Origin: Xestospongia muta
Lineage: Eukaryota > Porifera > Demospongiae > Haplosclerida > Petrosiidae
Direction: 5' to 3'
Assembly: GCA_963693285.1 (NCBI GenBank)
Contig: OY848919.1
Span: 1,449,594-1,513,593, forward strand
DNA length: 64,000 nt
Positions 11,526-37,500 of this stretch are shown piece by piece. The translations under genes and the position numbers were made by a program. The notes below the pieces were generated by a model that was not told the origin of the DNA, ran no database searches, and saw only the letters and a list, made by a program, of their open reading frames with translations. Within the stretch, counting starts at the first letter, position 1; each line of letters begins with the position of its first letter.

Positions 11526-14260
11526 ATGTGCGGAACTACCATTATAAATGCCTTCTTTTTCTTCCTTGTTTTTGCATTAACGTTTTCACTATTAGTAGCA
11601 AAAGAAAACGTTATTGAGAAAATAAGGAAGAAAGTTGCAGATTCTCAAGTAAGACTTCCAATATATTCTTTATTACACTGACTATATCTAACCATAAAAA
11701 CTTCTTGTTTGAACAGATTAAAGAAACCACCAAGTTTGATCCCCCACTTTCTGAATACAGACAAAAAGGGATCTATCCTTCATACATTCATCTAAACATA
11801 TATGGTCCTCCCGACTATGAACTCCTTCGACATGCCATCAAGTTCTTTGATGACAATGCCTTTGTAACGTTATGGGTCAGTTCTATTTTACTAGAGGTCA
11901 CAAAGTTTCACGAGGGACCACTCCCATCTGATGAACAACTCATAAATGCTATAGAAGCTATTGGTACTTATCACGACAAGAATCGTTTGGAGAATGACTC
12001 TATTCTTGTATTTTGGACACAAACATATAACAGCACAACTGATATATGGTCATGTGGTCCTGTAAATTTGAATGGATACGCTAAAGAAGGTAGAATAATG
12101 GAGGTCTATATAAAGAAGATTCTAGAAGATTTAGGACTTGAAAAACTATGGGATAAAATTGAGCCGATTCTTGATATGTAGTGAGTTATCAAATTAAATA
12201 TAAATTAATTTTGTTGATGTTTTCGATTGTTTTTATTTAGCCTTGAACTGACAAAAGCTTTCGTCATACCAGCTGATTTTGATGACACATTCGTTAATCT
12301 TGGTTTTGGATCTCTCTTGAAAAACTACCAGGTTGTTTCCAAGCAACCTTACCTTACCTGGTTAAAAAATAATGCTAACATTTCTGCTGCTATAGCAGTA
12401 TTAAAGAAATACGCTTATAAACCCTTTAATAATAATCAAGACTCTAATTCAATTGATCCAAGAACTTATTTTTATATTAGAGAATTTTTATTAGATATCA
12501 CAGCAAATGGTACGAAAGAACTATCTCTTGTTCCTACTTGGGTTCAAAGTTCATCCGAATCTCGTACTAAATATGCTGTTCATTACAATATGCCATTCAA
12601 TATTAACAATGTTGATTTGACTGTTTCAGCTAATGTAATCTATGGTTTGACTGCTGCACTGTTATCGGATATGGAAGACCCTACTACATGGTTTGATGAA
12701 GAAGTACAGACACTTTATGATAGTACCGTTGTACTTCTATCATGGGAGATAGCACGCAATTTCTCCTCACGACCTGATTTAGCTCTCACCTATTATCCAT
12801 CCCTTTTCAACTTTTACTGGTTTACATCACGTATTTTAAACCTGTTAGACTCGTTTGACAAGTTACCCTATCCTGTTTTAGAGGTATCGAGAAATCGTCT
12901 ATCAACAGCATTAAGAGATTCAGCAACTAAAGATATCCTAAACAGAGCAACATACGTTGAAGACACTGTTTATTTTGATGACTTCCTAGGAGATGGAGAC
13001 ACTGATATTTTTGGTAAGGAATGCTTTAGTTTTTTTCACTTATTATTAATACTATATTTAGGTAAACCAGTTAAACATGGAGATGATCGTATCTGTTCTA
13101 CATCAATGGCTATCAATGCACTGTTTTATAGCTGGACTCAACATAACAAACTTCTTTCCACTTTGCCCGGTAATGTAAGAGATGTATTAATAAAGAGTTG
13201 TCACTGGTTAGCAAAGAACGTGCTTAGTGATAGATACCAACATATGAACGCCTTCTTTTCTGGGTCAGTCAAGACTGTTCCATCTGTAAGTGGAATTTAA
13301 TACTGGGTTCAGTACCATAGCTGTCAGTTGGTTTCAAATGTTCTTTTTGAAGTTCATATTAAGAAATAAATAAATGAAATTTTTATTAAGGCATTAAAAT
13401 GTATTGAAAGTGTCAATGAAAAATTAATTAACTCTAGCTAAATTTGCTGTATAGAAGTTTATAAACATTGTCCATTGCTAGCATTAAACATTAGTATATG
13501 TTGTTGTATTATCGTTGAAAATGTATCGATTAATCAATGTGTGTTTACATTACATTCAAGAAATACTGAGAAATAGTAAACATATATTGTTTTCATTATT
13601 AGTGTTTACTAATTAACATTCATGTTGTTAGTTATTGAAGTTCTAAAGATTCTGTTTATCGTTTCATTAATTAGATAAAAGAATTTTCAAAGGATGCTAA
13701 GCCTCTGTATGTATGAGTTCTGTCATTAAAGAATTTACAACCCTCCATTACTACACACATCCTTTTTGAAACTGTCATTCCATAGTAATTAGTAATCCGA
13801 CACCATATGTTGTTGATACATTTCAATGTACTTTGTACTTTCTGTGCAACCTATAAATGACCACCAATTAGTTAAAACAACCAACTGTTTTAACAATGGT
13901 ATATATTGACTATATAATTAATTTACCTAATATTATAATTTCCTTTAACAGGATATTCCATTTTTTTATCCATTGAACTTAATCGAACATGCTAATGGTA
14001 CATTAGTTCCTCCTAACTACAATATTACTCCTAAAGACTCAGATATATGTTGTGGAGTAAGTGGCATAATTCCTCCTGATCAGTACAATCAAATGTTAAA
14101 GAAGAAACACTTTGGCTATTATACTCCAATTGATTTCCGTGGTTATAACACAGGAAAAAGGCTCCTTGAAGGATTTCCTTTCTGGTCTTCAGATTCATTC
14201 ACTTATTCATCTTCTCTCTTAGCTCTAACTCAGTGCAGAGCCTTTAATCTCAACACTTAA
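11526..14260 (+). CDS. Secreted protein of unknown family
   Basis: I do not recognise this gene. Exons 11526-11648, 11717-12177, 12241-13013, 13062-13285 and 13952-14260 join in consistent phase to give 629 residues. The first 25 residues are a clear signal peptide (hydrophobic run INAFFFFLVFALTFSLLVA). No further membrane span is evident. Several NxT/NxS sites (NSTT, NISA, NGTK, NFSS, NATY-like) fit a glycosylated secretory product. The middle part is helical with many aromatic residues, and GDDRICSTSMAINALFYSW faintly recalls the alpha/alpha-toroid fold of terpene cyclase-like proteins; that is only an impression. The fourth intron (13286-13951) is the only long one. It is a tail-to-tail neighbour of the sarcoglycan gene. 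Confidence 0.75.
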
Positions 14261-14416
14261 TTAATTTATATTACTATTGGTTTTATGCTTCTTATGTCTC
14301 AAAATAAGTAACTATTTCTTATATTTCTTTATATGAGATTTATTTATCATTACTAATACAATGGAATAGTGTTGGTTTATATTATAGAGACTCTATTTGC
14401 CACCAAAAATATTGTT

Positions 14417-16793
14417 TTATAATGTACAAAGATGTTCTCCAGAGGCTTGAGCACAACCTTGGGGTGCTTGGAACACTTTACCATTTCCACATATGCACAA
14501 TTCATACCCAATACTATCTGGATTGCCAGAATTTATTGGAAGATTAGGGATTTGGAATCTATCAGCTGATTTAACAATAAAATGACCCTTTAAGAAAGAA
14601 AAGTATTATTAGTTACCAAGTATTTTCATAACTATTAATTAATTGCACTTAATTATATATACTCACAAACTATACTCACATTATTTAGATCTCTGAAAGT
14701 GAATCTAATATTTTCTTTACTTTCAATATTGAGTCTTTTTTTACCTTCTACACGTATAGTCCCACCTGACAATACATTGATTTGATGACCTGATACAGTC
14801 AAATTTCCAGTAGACACAATCTAAAAATTTAAATTGAACAACTTAGTGAATTTAAATTAATAATAACCTTTGGTGCAAACAGTCTTGGAGTGCGAAGACT
14901 GTTCAAGGTGGACACATTGTACAAAGTGGCTAGTGATTCATTGAGTAGGAACACTGGTTTATCATCTGTGCTATAAAACTCAAAGGACTCAAACGGTTTG
15001 AACTGAACTCCTGATGAGTCTATTAAAATCTGTGACGAATTTAAGGTTCTTGTTTCTGTAGAACGTAATGGACCAGCATGAAGAGAAATCTACCAACAAA
15101 GTAAAAAATAGTGGTTGTCAGAATTGCGATTTTGCTGTCCATGGTGTATGTCTCAATATTGTAGGTACTGAGTTATTTGTCAGTATAGATTATTGTTATA
15201 ATCCGTATATTATTCATACTATTTATTAAATTTTTAATAGCTATATTGGGTTTAAAAAAAAGAAAAATAGCTTTCTTATCTTGGGCCAAACGACCTCACC
15301 CACCTCACACTATGGGGCCACCTGCTTGGTATCCAGGATTCCTAGCTAAAGGCAAACATTGCTCCAGTTGCTAGGCAACGCTCACTAGTTACACTTAATG
15401 CATGATAACTCTCAGATGAGGTAATCTTGGCTGTAGCATTGCCCCTCACTTAAAACCACTTCTACTGGGATTCGAGATAAAGGTACATCAATGTCGAGCA
15501 GGCCAGGAATGCGACCACCACCATACCTCTTCAAGTTTAAAGGGAGACGACAGGCTATATCCTGGTCTCCCTGCAAGGGATACCTATAATGTCTTATGAG
15601 AATGCTAGAAACCACCTCAGAGTTCATAATGGAACAAAAGCTGGTCTACAACACAACAGTGCCCGACCTAATTGGGATACCTGCTGTTTTTATATTTACC
15701 GACAATTTTATTGCAAAGCTTGTGGGTCAAGATATGGTGGCTCATTTAATACCTCATGAACACATTAAGTATAATTAAGTTGTCGTGAATTTTATTAAAG
15801 CTGATAATGTTTGTTTACAAAAACTAAAGTATGAAAATACAGCTTGTATGTGGTTTATTTGACATACAGTTCTTATAAATTTTTCTTCATAGAAGTTTGA
15901 TGCACAATCAATAAATAGCAAGTGTTGATAGTTTGTGAATTGATAAGTGAATTAAGTAATTATCACATTTGTTGAGCTTACTGAATCATTTGCTTCAAAG
16001 TCTAATGACTTGTTCCAGTAACTGGAGAGTGCTTCCTTTATTCTAATCTGTGATAAATTAACTGGTTGAGTAAACAGGACTGTCTGGTTTGGCAAGAACA
16101 CCATATATGGAAGTCCATTTGGTGTTAAACCCAGCATTGCTATTAGCCAACAGTTCAGCTGAAATCAGAATAAAGATAAAACAAATAGCACTATTACCAG
16201 ATCTAATTGTATATCAAATTATTTTGCTATAATTGATAGTACAGCACTACTGGTATATGATCTTATATTCTTCTAATGTTGTAATACCATAAATGTGTAA
16301 ATGAATCTTTCAATATGATTTTTAACATTATATGGACATTACTAATGGCTATTATGTAAATGTCATTACTGTCTCATAAGACTATCACATGTATTCAACA
16401 TACCATGAGGTTAACAGTTGCAATGACCAATAGTCCAATCACTCCACACCAAAGGAACCACCTCTTACGACCACGGAGTCCAGTTCTTGACAAGTGATAT
16501 TCATCTATTTCTATATGTCCTGAATTGAAGTTTGTTGTATGTCTTCTAGTTGCTGCTCGTTTCTCCTTTGCCTTTGTCCACATTGGTTTGCTGGATAAAC
16601 TTGAGAACTGTGGCAGAGAAGAATTCATTACATAATGCACTTTAAAACAAAGCTATGTAATGCACTATATATTTAACATTACTTCCAGGTTCCTTAATGC
16701 ATATAGTAGTAGTTAATTAACTATATATATATATATATATAGTTAATCGTTAATAGTTGGTTAACTCACTCTAGTTTTTGTTGTTGTTTCCAT
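14417..16793 (-). CDS. SGCB: Beta-sarcoglycan-like type II membrane protein
   Basis: Exons 16770-16793, 16404-16607, 15982-16158, 14868-15089, 14680-14820 and 14417-14587 give 312 residues (human SGCB 318). In animals the sarcoglycans stabilise the dystrophin-glycoprotein complex at the cell surface. Seen: a short basic cytosolic N-terminus, one membrane span (about residues 61-88, WFLWCGVIGLLVIATVNLM and on), an ectodomain with repeated beta-rich motifs, and the C-terminal Cys cluster YELCICGNGKVFQAPQGC...LC that matches the sarcoglycan cystine motif. The start uses a small 8-codon exon (METTTKTR) because a CTGCCACAG acceptor cuts off the more obvious ATG at 16640. The exon 3 donor could be 15981 (used here) or slightly downstream. 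It is divergent from CCDC134, with 112 bases between starts. Confidence 0.85.
15270..15790. mobile_element. Possible decayed insertion inside the SGCB intron
   Basis: This part of the 0.9 kb intron 3 is richer in G and C than its surroundings and holds open frames on both strands (minus 15412-15627, 71 codons, RLPLNLKRYGGGRIPGLLD; plus 15596-15778). The other SGCB introns have no such block. I cannot name a transposon family and see no clear terminal repeats, so this is only a suggestion. Confidence 0.25.
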
Positions 16794-16905
16794 GTTTGCA
16801 GACAACAGCTATCAACGCCCACTTTTTATACATTATACCGTAATTGTCCATTATGATTAAATAATTCGAACACAAAGTAATATTATAGATTGGAGATGTG
16901 CAGAC
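16794..16905. promoter_or_regulatory. Compact divergent promoter, SGCB / CCDC134
   Basis: Only 112 bases separate the start codons of two divergently transcribed genes, so both core promoters and 5' UTRs must lie here or overlap exon 1. Inferred from layout; no clear TATA box. Confidence 0.5.
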
Positions 16906-18044
16906 ATGCTGCCGTTGAAAGCTTTGTTAATTTGTTCTATTATCACTACTATCCCAGTACTGGCAGATCCCGATGATGTAACCGCTACATCTGATGGGAA
17001 AACAAAAGGAAAGATAGATCCCAGTTTAAGAGACCTTCAAGCATGTAAGTTTGTCCATTATTCAATTATATGTTCATTTCGAAGCCATATCGTTCATCAA
17101 TTGTTAGCACATGTTCTTCCTGGTTTACAGATCGAAGCCTCTTTGCTGCTAAAAGGCGCGAGCAGATTGAAACAGCTGACAAAATCTTAGGTTTACCAGA
17201 CTATGCGAAGCAGTACAAAATGGTTGAAATATTGTGTGACACACTCTTTCCTGTAAGAATTTTTCCTGATCCTTTAAGGTATCACCTCCTTCTTTCCTTA
17301 AGGAAATGAACAACTCCCGGACCAAGATACTTGCTGCAGGATTTGTAGCAGGACTGTCACCTTTCCCAGAAGACAATGAGCTACGCGAAGGTATCTCTCC
17401 TTTAATTATGCCTTTTTCTATACAATTATTATCAATTACATTAGTTATTGGTGTTATATTAGAAGGGATACCATTCTTTGGTGATGTTTTGTTGAGACTT
17501 CCAGACATCACAAAAGAAGTAAGAGAAATGATAGAAAATATATTAGCTCTCATGATCATCTTTCTTTGATTAACAACTGTTTAATTTCAAGTTTTCAAAG
17601 TGACCACAAACAACAATAGTTATACCACAGTACATGTATAGGTACATGAAAACATGACAATAGTACATGAAAACATGACAATACTACATGAAAACATTTG
17701 AATAAAAGAATGTTATGAATACACAATACATGTACTTGTACATGTATTGTGTATTCCTTGTTCCACTAGATTTACAAGCGCCATAGAAAATCTTGGAAAC
17801 CCATTTTGAAATGGGGCATGGAATTTTGTCAGAACACTACAGCTGTATTTAATGGTCATCACGCTACACAACTTCACTTAGTAAGTTTATAGAATTGAGT
17901 TTCTTAAAGTGTTTCCTTAAATTTGTTAACTATAGATTCGCCAAGAAATTGGATTTATTCCTGAAGACCCAGATTATGTTAATCCATTTCGTAAAAAGCA
18001 GATGAAACAGGTGATCATGATGTCATAGTAACTTGAGTTCATAA

Positions 18045-18094
<50 letters not shown>

Positions 18095-18181
18095 GGGGTT
18101 CATGAGTCTAAAAAGACTAAGAAGAAACTGAAATCCAAAAAGGGTCCAAAATTAAGAACATCAACAAAATTTGAATTATGA
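16906..18181 (+). CDS. CCDC134: CCDC134-like secretory-pathway protein
   Basis: Exons 16906-17044, 17131-17252, 17303-17390, 17463-17518, 17770-17880, 17936-18010 and 18095-18181 give 225 residues (human 229). CCDC134 is a secreted and ER-resident regulator. Seen: an N-terminal signal peptide (LKALLICSIITTIPVLADP), AAKRREQIETADKI matching the family's KRREQL helix, FFGDVLLRLP matching FFGDVVLRFP, then LKWGMEFCQNTTAVFN and EIGFIPEDPDYVNPF, and a Lys-rich tail. The last four residues are KFEL, a plausible KDEL-like ER-retrieval signal where the human protein ends QSEL. Intron 6 consists largely of a (TC) run ending directly at the acceptor CAG. It converges with GH3-a, 185 bases apart. Confidence 0.92.
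18046..18092. repeat. (TC)n microsatellite serving as polypyrimidine tract of CCDC134 exon 7
   Basis: About 23 TC units directly followed by the acceptor CAG at 18092-18094, in an intron of only 84 bases. Confidence 0.95.
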
Positions 18182-18366
18182 TGAAGTTAATTTATTATTG
18201 TGTTTCTCTCTCTTGTTTGTATATATTCTGTTATTTATTATTAATTTTTCTGCAACAAACTACATAACAAAGTTGTGCTATAAAATTAATAATTTTTTAA
18301 CTGACAGCAGTATATTAGCTAACAAATGATCATTTTATTTTGTAAAATGTAAGTTTATTATATTGA

Positions 18367-20484
18367 TCATTGCATCACAACAGTATGATCAAGATCTCCA
18401 ATTTTGACACGGAATTTACCAAGCCTGATATTTCTTGTACCCTACAATAAAACCATCAATACTTATAATATAAGGAAATACAATATCTATATTACATACA
18501 GTTTCATCGACAGTCGAGAATACTTTAGGTCCAGCTCCAAAAAAAACACTTGTAGACTCTCCAAGTTTTAAATAGATCTTTTGAAATCCAAACAGTTCCT
18601 TCAATGGAGCATCTGGTTGCTAAAGAAGAAACTAAAATTATGTTGCTGACTAAGCACCTGGTACTGTATATTCAATATATCATTGGGACTGTATTGTTAA
18701 TTATCTATTAACTATTAATGGTTATAGTTACAACATAGTAATTGATCAATACTTACATCAGAAGTAACAAAAGCTAACACAGCGAGAGCACCTCCCATAT
18801 TACCAGTATTAGTGACCTTGACTTCATACTTGATAGGATTATCATCAGTTAACTGGTGACGAGAGATATACAAGACTTTCTTATCAGTAGTCCTGTATAT
18901 ATATATGTGTGTGTGGAAATAGAATGAGATTAACTTTGTAATTAGTCATAGAAATTAAGCTAGTTTTAGCATTTTTTAATCTGATATAAAATAAATCGTG
19001 TGTGTGTTCACTGTATCATTTTACCATTCCATTTTAAATTGTGTATAACTAAGGCCGTCTCCAAATGCAAACACTGGTGTCCCTGTATAGAATTTATAAG
19101 TACGTCCTGGTGATGTACGCATACTCATATCTTCATATGATATCTCATTGACATAATCAGCTGGATACTATAAGAGCAATAAACACATGAGATACATAAA
19201 GAAGCCTTTTAAGTTAGGACTAGTTGGATCAATACACTACTGAATTTTACCAGTTTAAAAAACTGGTTTGTCTCCAATGAACTGTGACTTACAAAAGTCA
19301 TTGGAAGTTTTCCTGAAGGATTTACTTGTCCATAAAGAATTTTTGCTAACGCAGTCCCACCAGCTTGACCAGGATAGCCAGTCCACAGGATACCATTAGC
19401 CATAGTCTGTAGAAATTAAATAATTACTATTTAATTATAGGACCTAAAATGATTCCATCCTAGTGTCACAAATAGAGTCATTGTGGTCCCTATTGTTATA
19501 GACTATTAATAACATTTGGAGACCAGACATGTGTACAACATGAAAACAACATGTAATGTTGTATTTTATTACATGTATTTATGTTATTTAGTACATATTG
19601 GATACAAACTACACATGATAACAAGATCAATGTACAGATATCCTGTCAACACACACATCAACTGGTCGAAAAATAGGTTTAAAATATTAGACTGTGACTT
19701 TAGAATGCAATTAGTGTTAGCAAAGGGTTAAAATATATATGTTATTTACCTTGGCACTTGAAATATCAACAGGGCCGCCTGACATCAGTACAACAATAAA
19801 TGGTTTGTTTTCAGCAGCTTTTTTAACACTTTGTAATAACATCTTTTGATTACCTGGTAAAGAGATTTCAGTACGATCATGTGCCTCACTGTACGTAGTG
19901 TAGAAAAACAAAAAACAGTATTAATTTGGAACATAGAAATACGAATGGACAAATGGATGAATAGATGGTTATTCATACTTTTCTTGTCCTCCATCAAGTC
20001 CTATAACAATAATAACCACATCAGCTTTTTTAGCAGCATCAGTAGCAGGTCCAAAACCAGAAGTACCAGTACAAGCAACATCACAACCTTGAACATATGT
20101 CACAGAGAGATTAAGATTCTGTAGTCCCGTTAACGGACTAATCAAGAAAGGAGCTGTACCCTAATATATAACAGATAATATCATAGAATACTTAGAAACA
20201 AACAACATTATCATAGTAATATTTGATTATAGCATTTTAAGATCAACTCTTTTTTTCCTTACATGATAATTTCCTTGCATTGTTGTTGTAGCAGCAGCAT
20301 TAGGACCGATGAGTGCTACATTATAATGTTGTGTTACACTAAGTGGTAGAGTACCTGTATAGAGTGAGATATTGTATGGTAAATGGAATATGTTAGTAAT
20401 ATAGTATATAACATGTACCATCATTTTGTAGTAGTACAATGCTTTCTTCTGCTGCCTGTAATGCTAGATTCTGAGAGAGAGAGA

Positions 20485-20570
<86 letters not shown>

Positions 20571-23500
20571 TTAACACAAACTTCAATAATACAGTTACCT
20601 GGTTATATTCAGTATTGACAACACTCGTTGGATATGTCATATATGGTTGCATACTTGGAGGATCAAACATACCCAGTCTCATCCTAAAACAATCATATTA
20701 TCTTGTACAACATAAACAGTACTGTTCACCTGTATGTAAATAATCGTGTCAATGTTAAATCTAAATCAGCGTCAGTAATAGCACCTTTGTTGTAAGCATT
20801 CTAACAGAGAGAACAATTATAATAATTACTGTATTTGTTATTTTAGTAATTATTATAGTTGTTAGTATCAATACCATTCCGTAATGTTGGTAAAAAGATC
20901 CACAATTAAGATCACAGCCACCTCTTAAACCAACTTTCACGGTATCCTCTGTAGTATTTGTATAGCTATAGGGTTAATAAATGAATCATTTGTATAACTA
21001 TAGGGTTAATAAATGAATCATTTGTATAGCTATAGGATTGATGAATGAATCATTTGTATAGCTATAAGATTAATGAATGAATCATTTGTATTACTATAGG
21101 ATTAATGAATGAATCGTTTGTATAACTATAAGATTAATGAATGAATCATTTGTATAACTATAAGGTTAATGAATGAATCATTTGTATAGCTATAGGGTTA
21201 ATAAATGAATCGTTTGTATAACTATAAGATTAATGAATGAATCATTTGTATAACTATAAGGTTAATGAATGAATCATTTGTATAGCTATAGGGTTAATAA
21301 ATGAATCGTTTGTATAACTATAAGGTTAATGAATGAATCATTTGTATTACTATAAGGTTAATAAATGAGTCATTTGTATAACTATAGGATTGATGAATGA
21401 ATCATTTGTATAGCTATAGGATTAATGAATGAATCATTTGTATAGCTATAGGGTTAATGAATGAATCATTTGTATAGCTATAGGGTTGATGAATGAATCA
21501 TTTGTATAACTATAAGGTTAATGAATGAATCATTTGTATAACTATAAGATTAATGAATGAATCATTTGTATTACTATAGGGTTAATAAATGAGTCATTTG
21601 TATAACTAGAGGTTTTAATAAATTGAAATAAATAGAGAACACTGGATTCAATTGAAAGGCAATTTCAAAGAGTAAAAACATATTTTAGCATACAGTATAG
21701 ATCTTTACTTACTGGTGATCATTCATAATATTACCAATAGCTCCACAATCACTGACCTAGAAATGCAACGTAAAAAAGTATTGTTTATTGGGTTGCAAAC
21801 GACATAGTTTGAAGTATTTAGTTGTTAAGGATAACTGTTGTTAACTCTAATTATTTGTTCTAAAGTTAGTAACAAGACTATATTCATACATTATTATATA
21901 TGACGTACAATGTATCCTTTAAAACCCCATTCATTTCTAGCGATCTTGTTATTAATGAGATCATTAGCACAACTAGGTACTCCATTGACAGCATTATAAC
22001 TACACATTATACTACTAGCTTGTCCATCTCTCACACATGCTTTAAAGGCTGGGAGATAAGTCTGCAAGGAAATGATGGACGAATAAATTGAATGAATGGA
22101 TAGATAGATATATTGAATGGATGGATAGATTGATAAATGGATCAATACATGTGTCAACAATAACTCCACCGACCTCCACTAGATCCTGATCACTGACAAT
22201 AGCATTGAAGGCGTGGCGACTTGTACCATTAACATTTTCAATATCTAATGAGGTAATAAAAGCGTTAATTAAATTTTAAGTCCCAATTACTATAAACAGC
22301 AATAACTTTGCAAGTAGAAACAGTCTTCAAGTACCTAAGACAAAAGAGAGTACATGAAATTGAAATGAATGAAATGAAGAGAGTCAAATAATTTGTATAT
22401 CACGTATATATTACAGCTGCTACATAATATGGGAGAAAAGGAGCAAGTTGATTTCTATTTAAAAAAACACCAGGTATTGTCATCCTCAAAGTATCACAGA
22501 CTTATTTTCATATTCTGAGAATGAGCTAACACATAGTACATAATATGCTCTCACAACTGAACCTGGGGTCTTCTCCTTCCTGCATTCCTTTTACAAATTG
22601 CACAGTGTATTGTGAAGTGAGGTAAGGATCTATGAATTTAAAATAGTACAACATAACGTTAACAAAAACTAGTTCACTTATAGTCCCCATTATTGGTTTT
22701 CAGACAACATTATCTATCACTTCACTTAACGCATACCTTCTCCTGGTATCTCTTGACCTCTGCCCCAACGTGGATCTCTAGATAAAGACAATAACAGCAA
22801 CACGAGGAGATTATTAACTAGAAGTACTCTTACCTATAAATGTTCATAAAAGGAGCAAAAAATGTCAAGCCAGCTTGTTGCTGGTTAGCGAATGCTCGTG
22901 CTTCTGTTGATATCACTTCAGCAATTGCTCGTATGAGAGACCTGTAAGAAATTAAAACACATGTCAACTCAAATTTTCATACATGTTGAAGGTAGCTCCT
23001 AGTCCAATAACTTGAGGAAAAGAAGTAGCATAAGGAAGCTATTATAAGAGAGAGGTGATATAATATAATAATACGATTTTGTGTTCTTACATCTCCACCA
23101 AAATGAACACCAGGAGATTGAGCCACACCATGAAGAGCTTCAGACCACCTAAATATTATAATGATGTCATGAAACAGTAATAAAGAAAACTCCGAATAAG
23201 TATAATTGCTATTATTCAGTTAGTGAATTAATAAAGAATTATTATTGACTATACTAAAGAATATTTCCAAGGCTATATAATGTATATGCTGGCTACATAG
23301 AGAGTGTTCAGAACATTGCTCTGAGTAGCTAAGAGAATGTCTATGCTCTACCATTGATAGCTGGGGATGGCTAGATAGTCTATGCTTTCTGCTGTTGTAC
23401 CAAGTTGAGATATCTTGTCTTTTGTGCTCATACGCTTTATCAGGTCTGTGGATGAACACAAAAAAGCATCTCAAAACTAGATATATACTTTGGTAATATC

Positions 23501-23689
23501 CGTACCTTGAACTCTGACATCAGTAGGAGCACTAAAGTTACTGTAAAATAATAGAAAAAATGGAATTTTGTATGTTTGCAGCACTTACCAGTACAAGTAA
23601 GTATTGTAAGGCGGGTCTTGACAGGTCGAAGCACTTGAAAAGCTGCAAAAAGCAGTTACAACAATAAATAGGATGGCTAAGGTAGCCAT
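18367..23689 (-). CDS. Family 3 glycoside hydrolase a (beta-xylosidase-like), altered KHF motif
   Basis: Twenty-four exons give 723 residues: 23589-23689, 23506-23540, 23352-23445, 23091-23148, 22983-23038, 22834-22941, 22737-22777, 22563-22629, 22291-22334, 22174-22244, 21909-22061, 21713-21756, 20875-20965, 20730-20800, 20599-20683, 20419-20470, 20263-20354, 19979-20160, 19750-19888, 19293-19406, 19025-19167, 18757-18892, 18500-18619, 18367-18441. Retaining exoglycosidase of the GH3 family, acting on plant- or algal-type glycans outside the cell or in the lumen (signal peptide [17 protein letters not shown]). Seen: [26 protein letters not shown], nucleophile region GFKGYIVSDCGA (Asp present), the GLDGGQENEAHDR loop and a C-terminal fibronectin-III-like part. 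The substrate-binding KHFAAYD stretch reads KVIAVYN, so His is lost; activity may be reduced. Tandem paralogue of GH3-b. Confidence 0.93.
20474..20568. repeat. (GA)n microsatellite in GH3-a intron 15
   Basis: On the transcribed strand this is a (CT) tract running up to the acceptor CAG of exon 16 (exon starts at 20470). The intron is 128 bases, not a multiple of three. Confidence 0.93.
20956..21612. repeat. 32-base minisatellite that copies the exon 13 acceptor of GH3-a
   Basis: About twenty units of roughly 32 bases, of the form gtatagctatagggttaata then aatgaatcattt, fill intron 12. On the coding strand each unit contains a copy of AACCCTATAG followed by CTATACAAA, which is the true acceptor and first bases of exon 13 at 20965. 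Confidence 0.93.
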
Positions 23690-24109
23690 TTTGGGAGGGG
23701 CTAATAAGATTAATTTATTGGGCGCGGCTTCCCATGTTGAATCTGTGTATACTGTTAATATTATAGTATTATTATAGTAGGTAAGATCATACGAAGTATG
23801 AACTTCCTGCTTAACAAATAGTCACTGCCGTATACAAAGGATAGTAGACACTGTATTCCATTTTTGCATGGAATCTATTGACTGGAAAGTATTATTCACT
23901 GAAAAATATTATTTCAATTTTGAGCTACTAAAAACCCAGTAATTCTTCTCATGCTAAGTGGACTCTATTTATTTCCACAGCTTAAATTTATTGATAGCAA
24001 TAAATAGTAAAATACAGCAATATAGCTTTAAAAGTGTTAGTGTTCACGGCTGAAATTAAATACAGCAATATAGCTTAAAAAGTGTTAGTGTTCACGGCTG
24101 AAATATTGA
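23690..24109. other. Spacer between the tandem GH3 genes
   Basis: 420 bases containing the GH3-a promoter region and the 3' end of GH3-b. A 48-base direct duplication (tacagcaatatagctt...gttcacggctgaaat) lies at about 24008-24105. Nothing else seen. Confidence 0.6.
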
Positions 24110-37335
<13,226 letters not shown>

Positions 37336-37500
37336 TTCCGGGAGTGGCTAATAACAAGTTAATTAACATTTCTTATAATTACTTGGGCGTGGCTCTAATT
37401 TCTAAGCATGCTGTATTGCCCCACCTCAAAACAGGTAAAGTCTATTTTCTCTTTGAAATTGGTGTTAAATTTACTCACTTCATTAAATAGAAATTATAGA

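Noticed and set aside
16395..16640. SGCB start at the ATG in MHYVMNSSLPQF
   Set aside because: A strong acceptor (CTGCCACAG) ends at 16608 and a small in-phase first exon (16770-16793) with a GTGAGT donor lies upstream.
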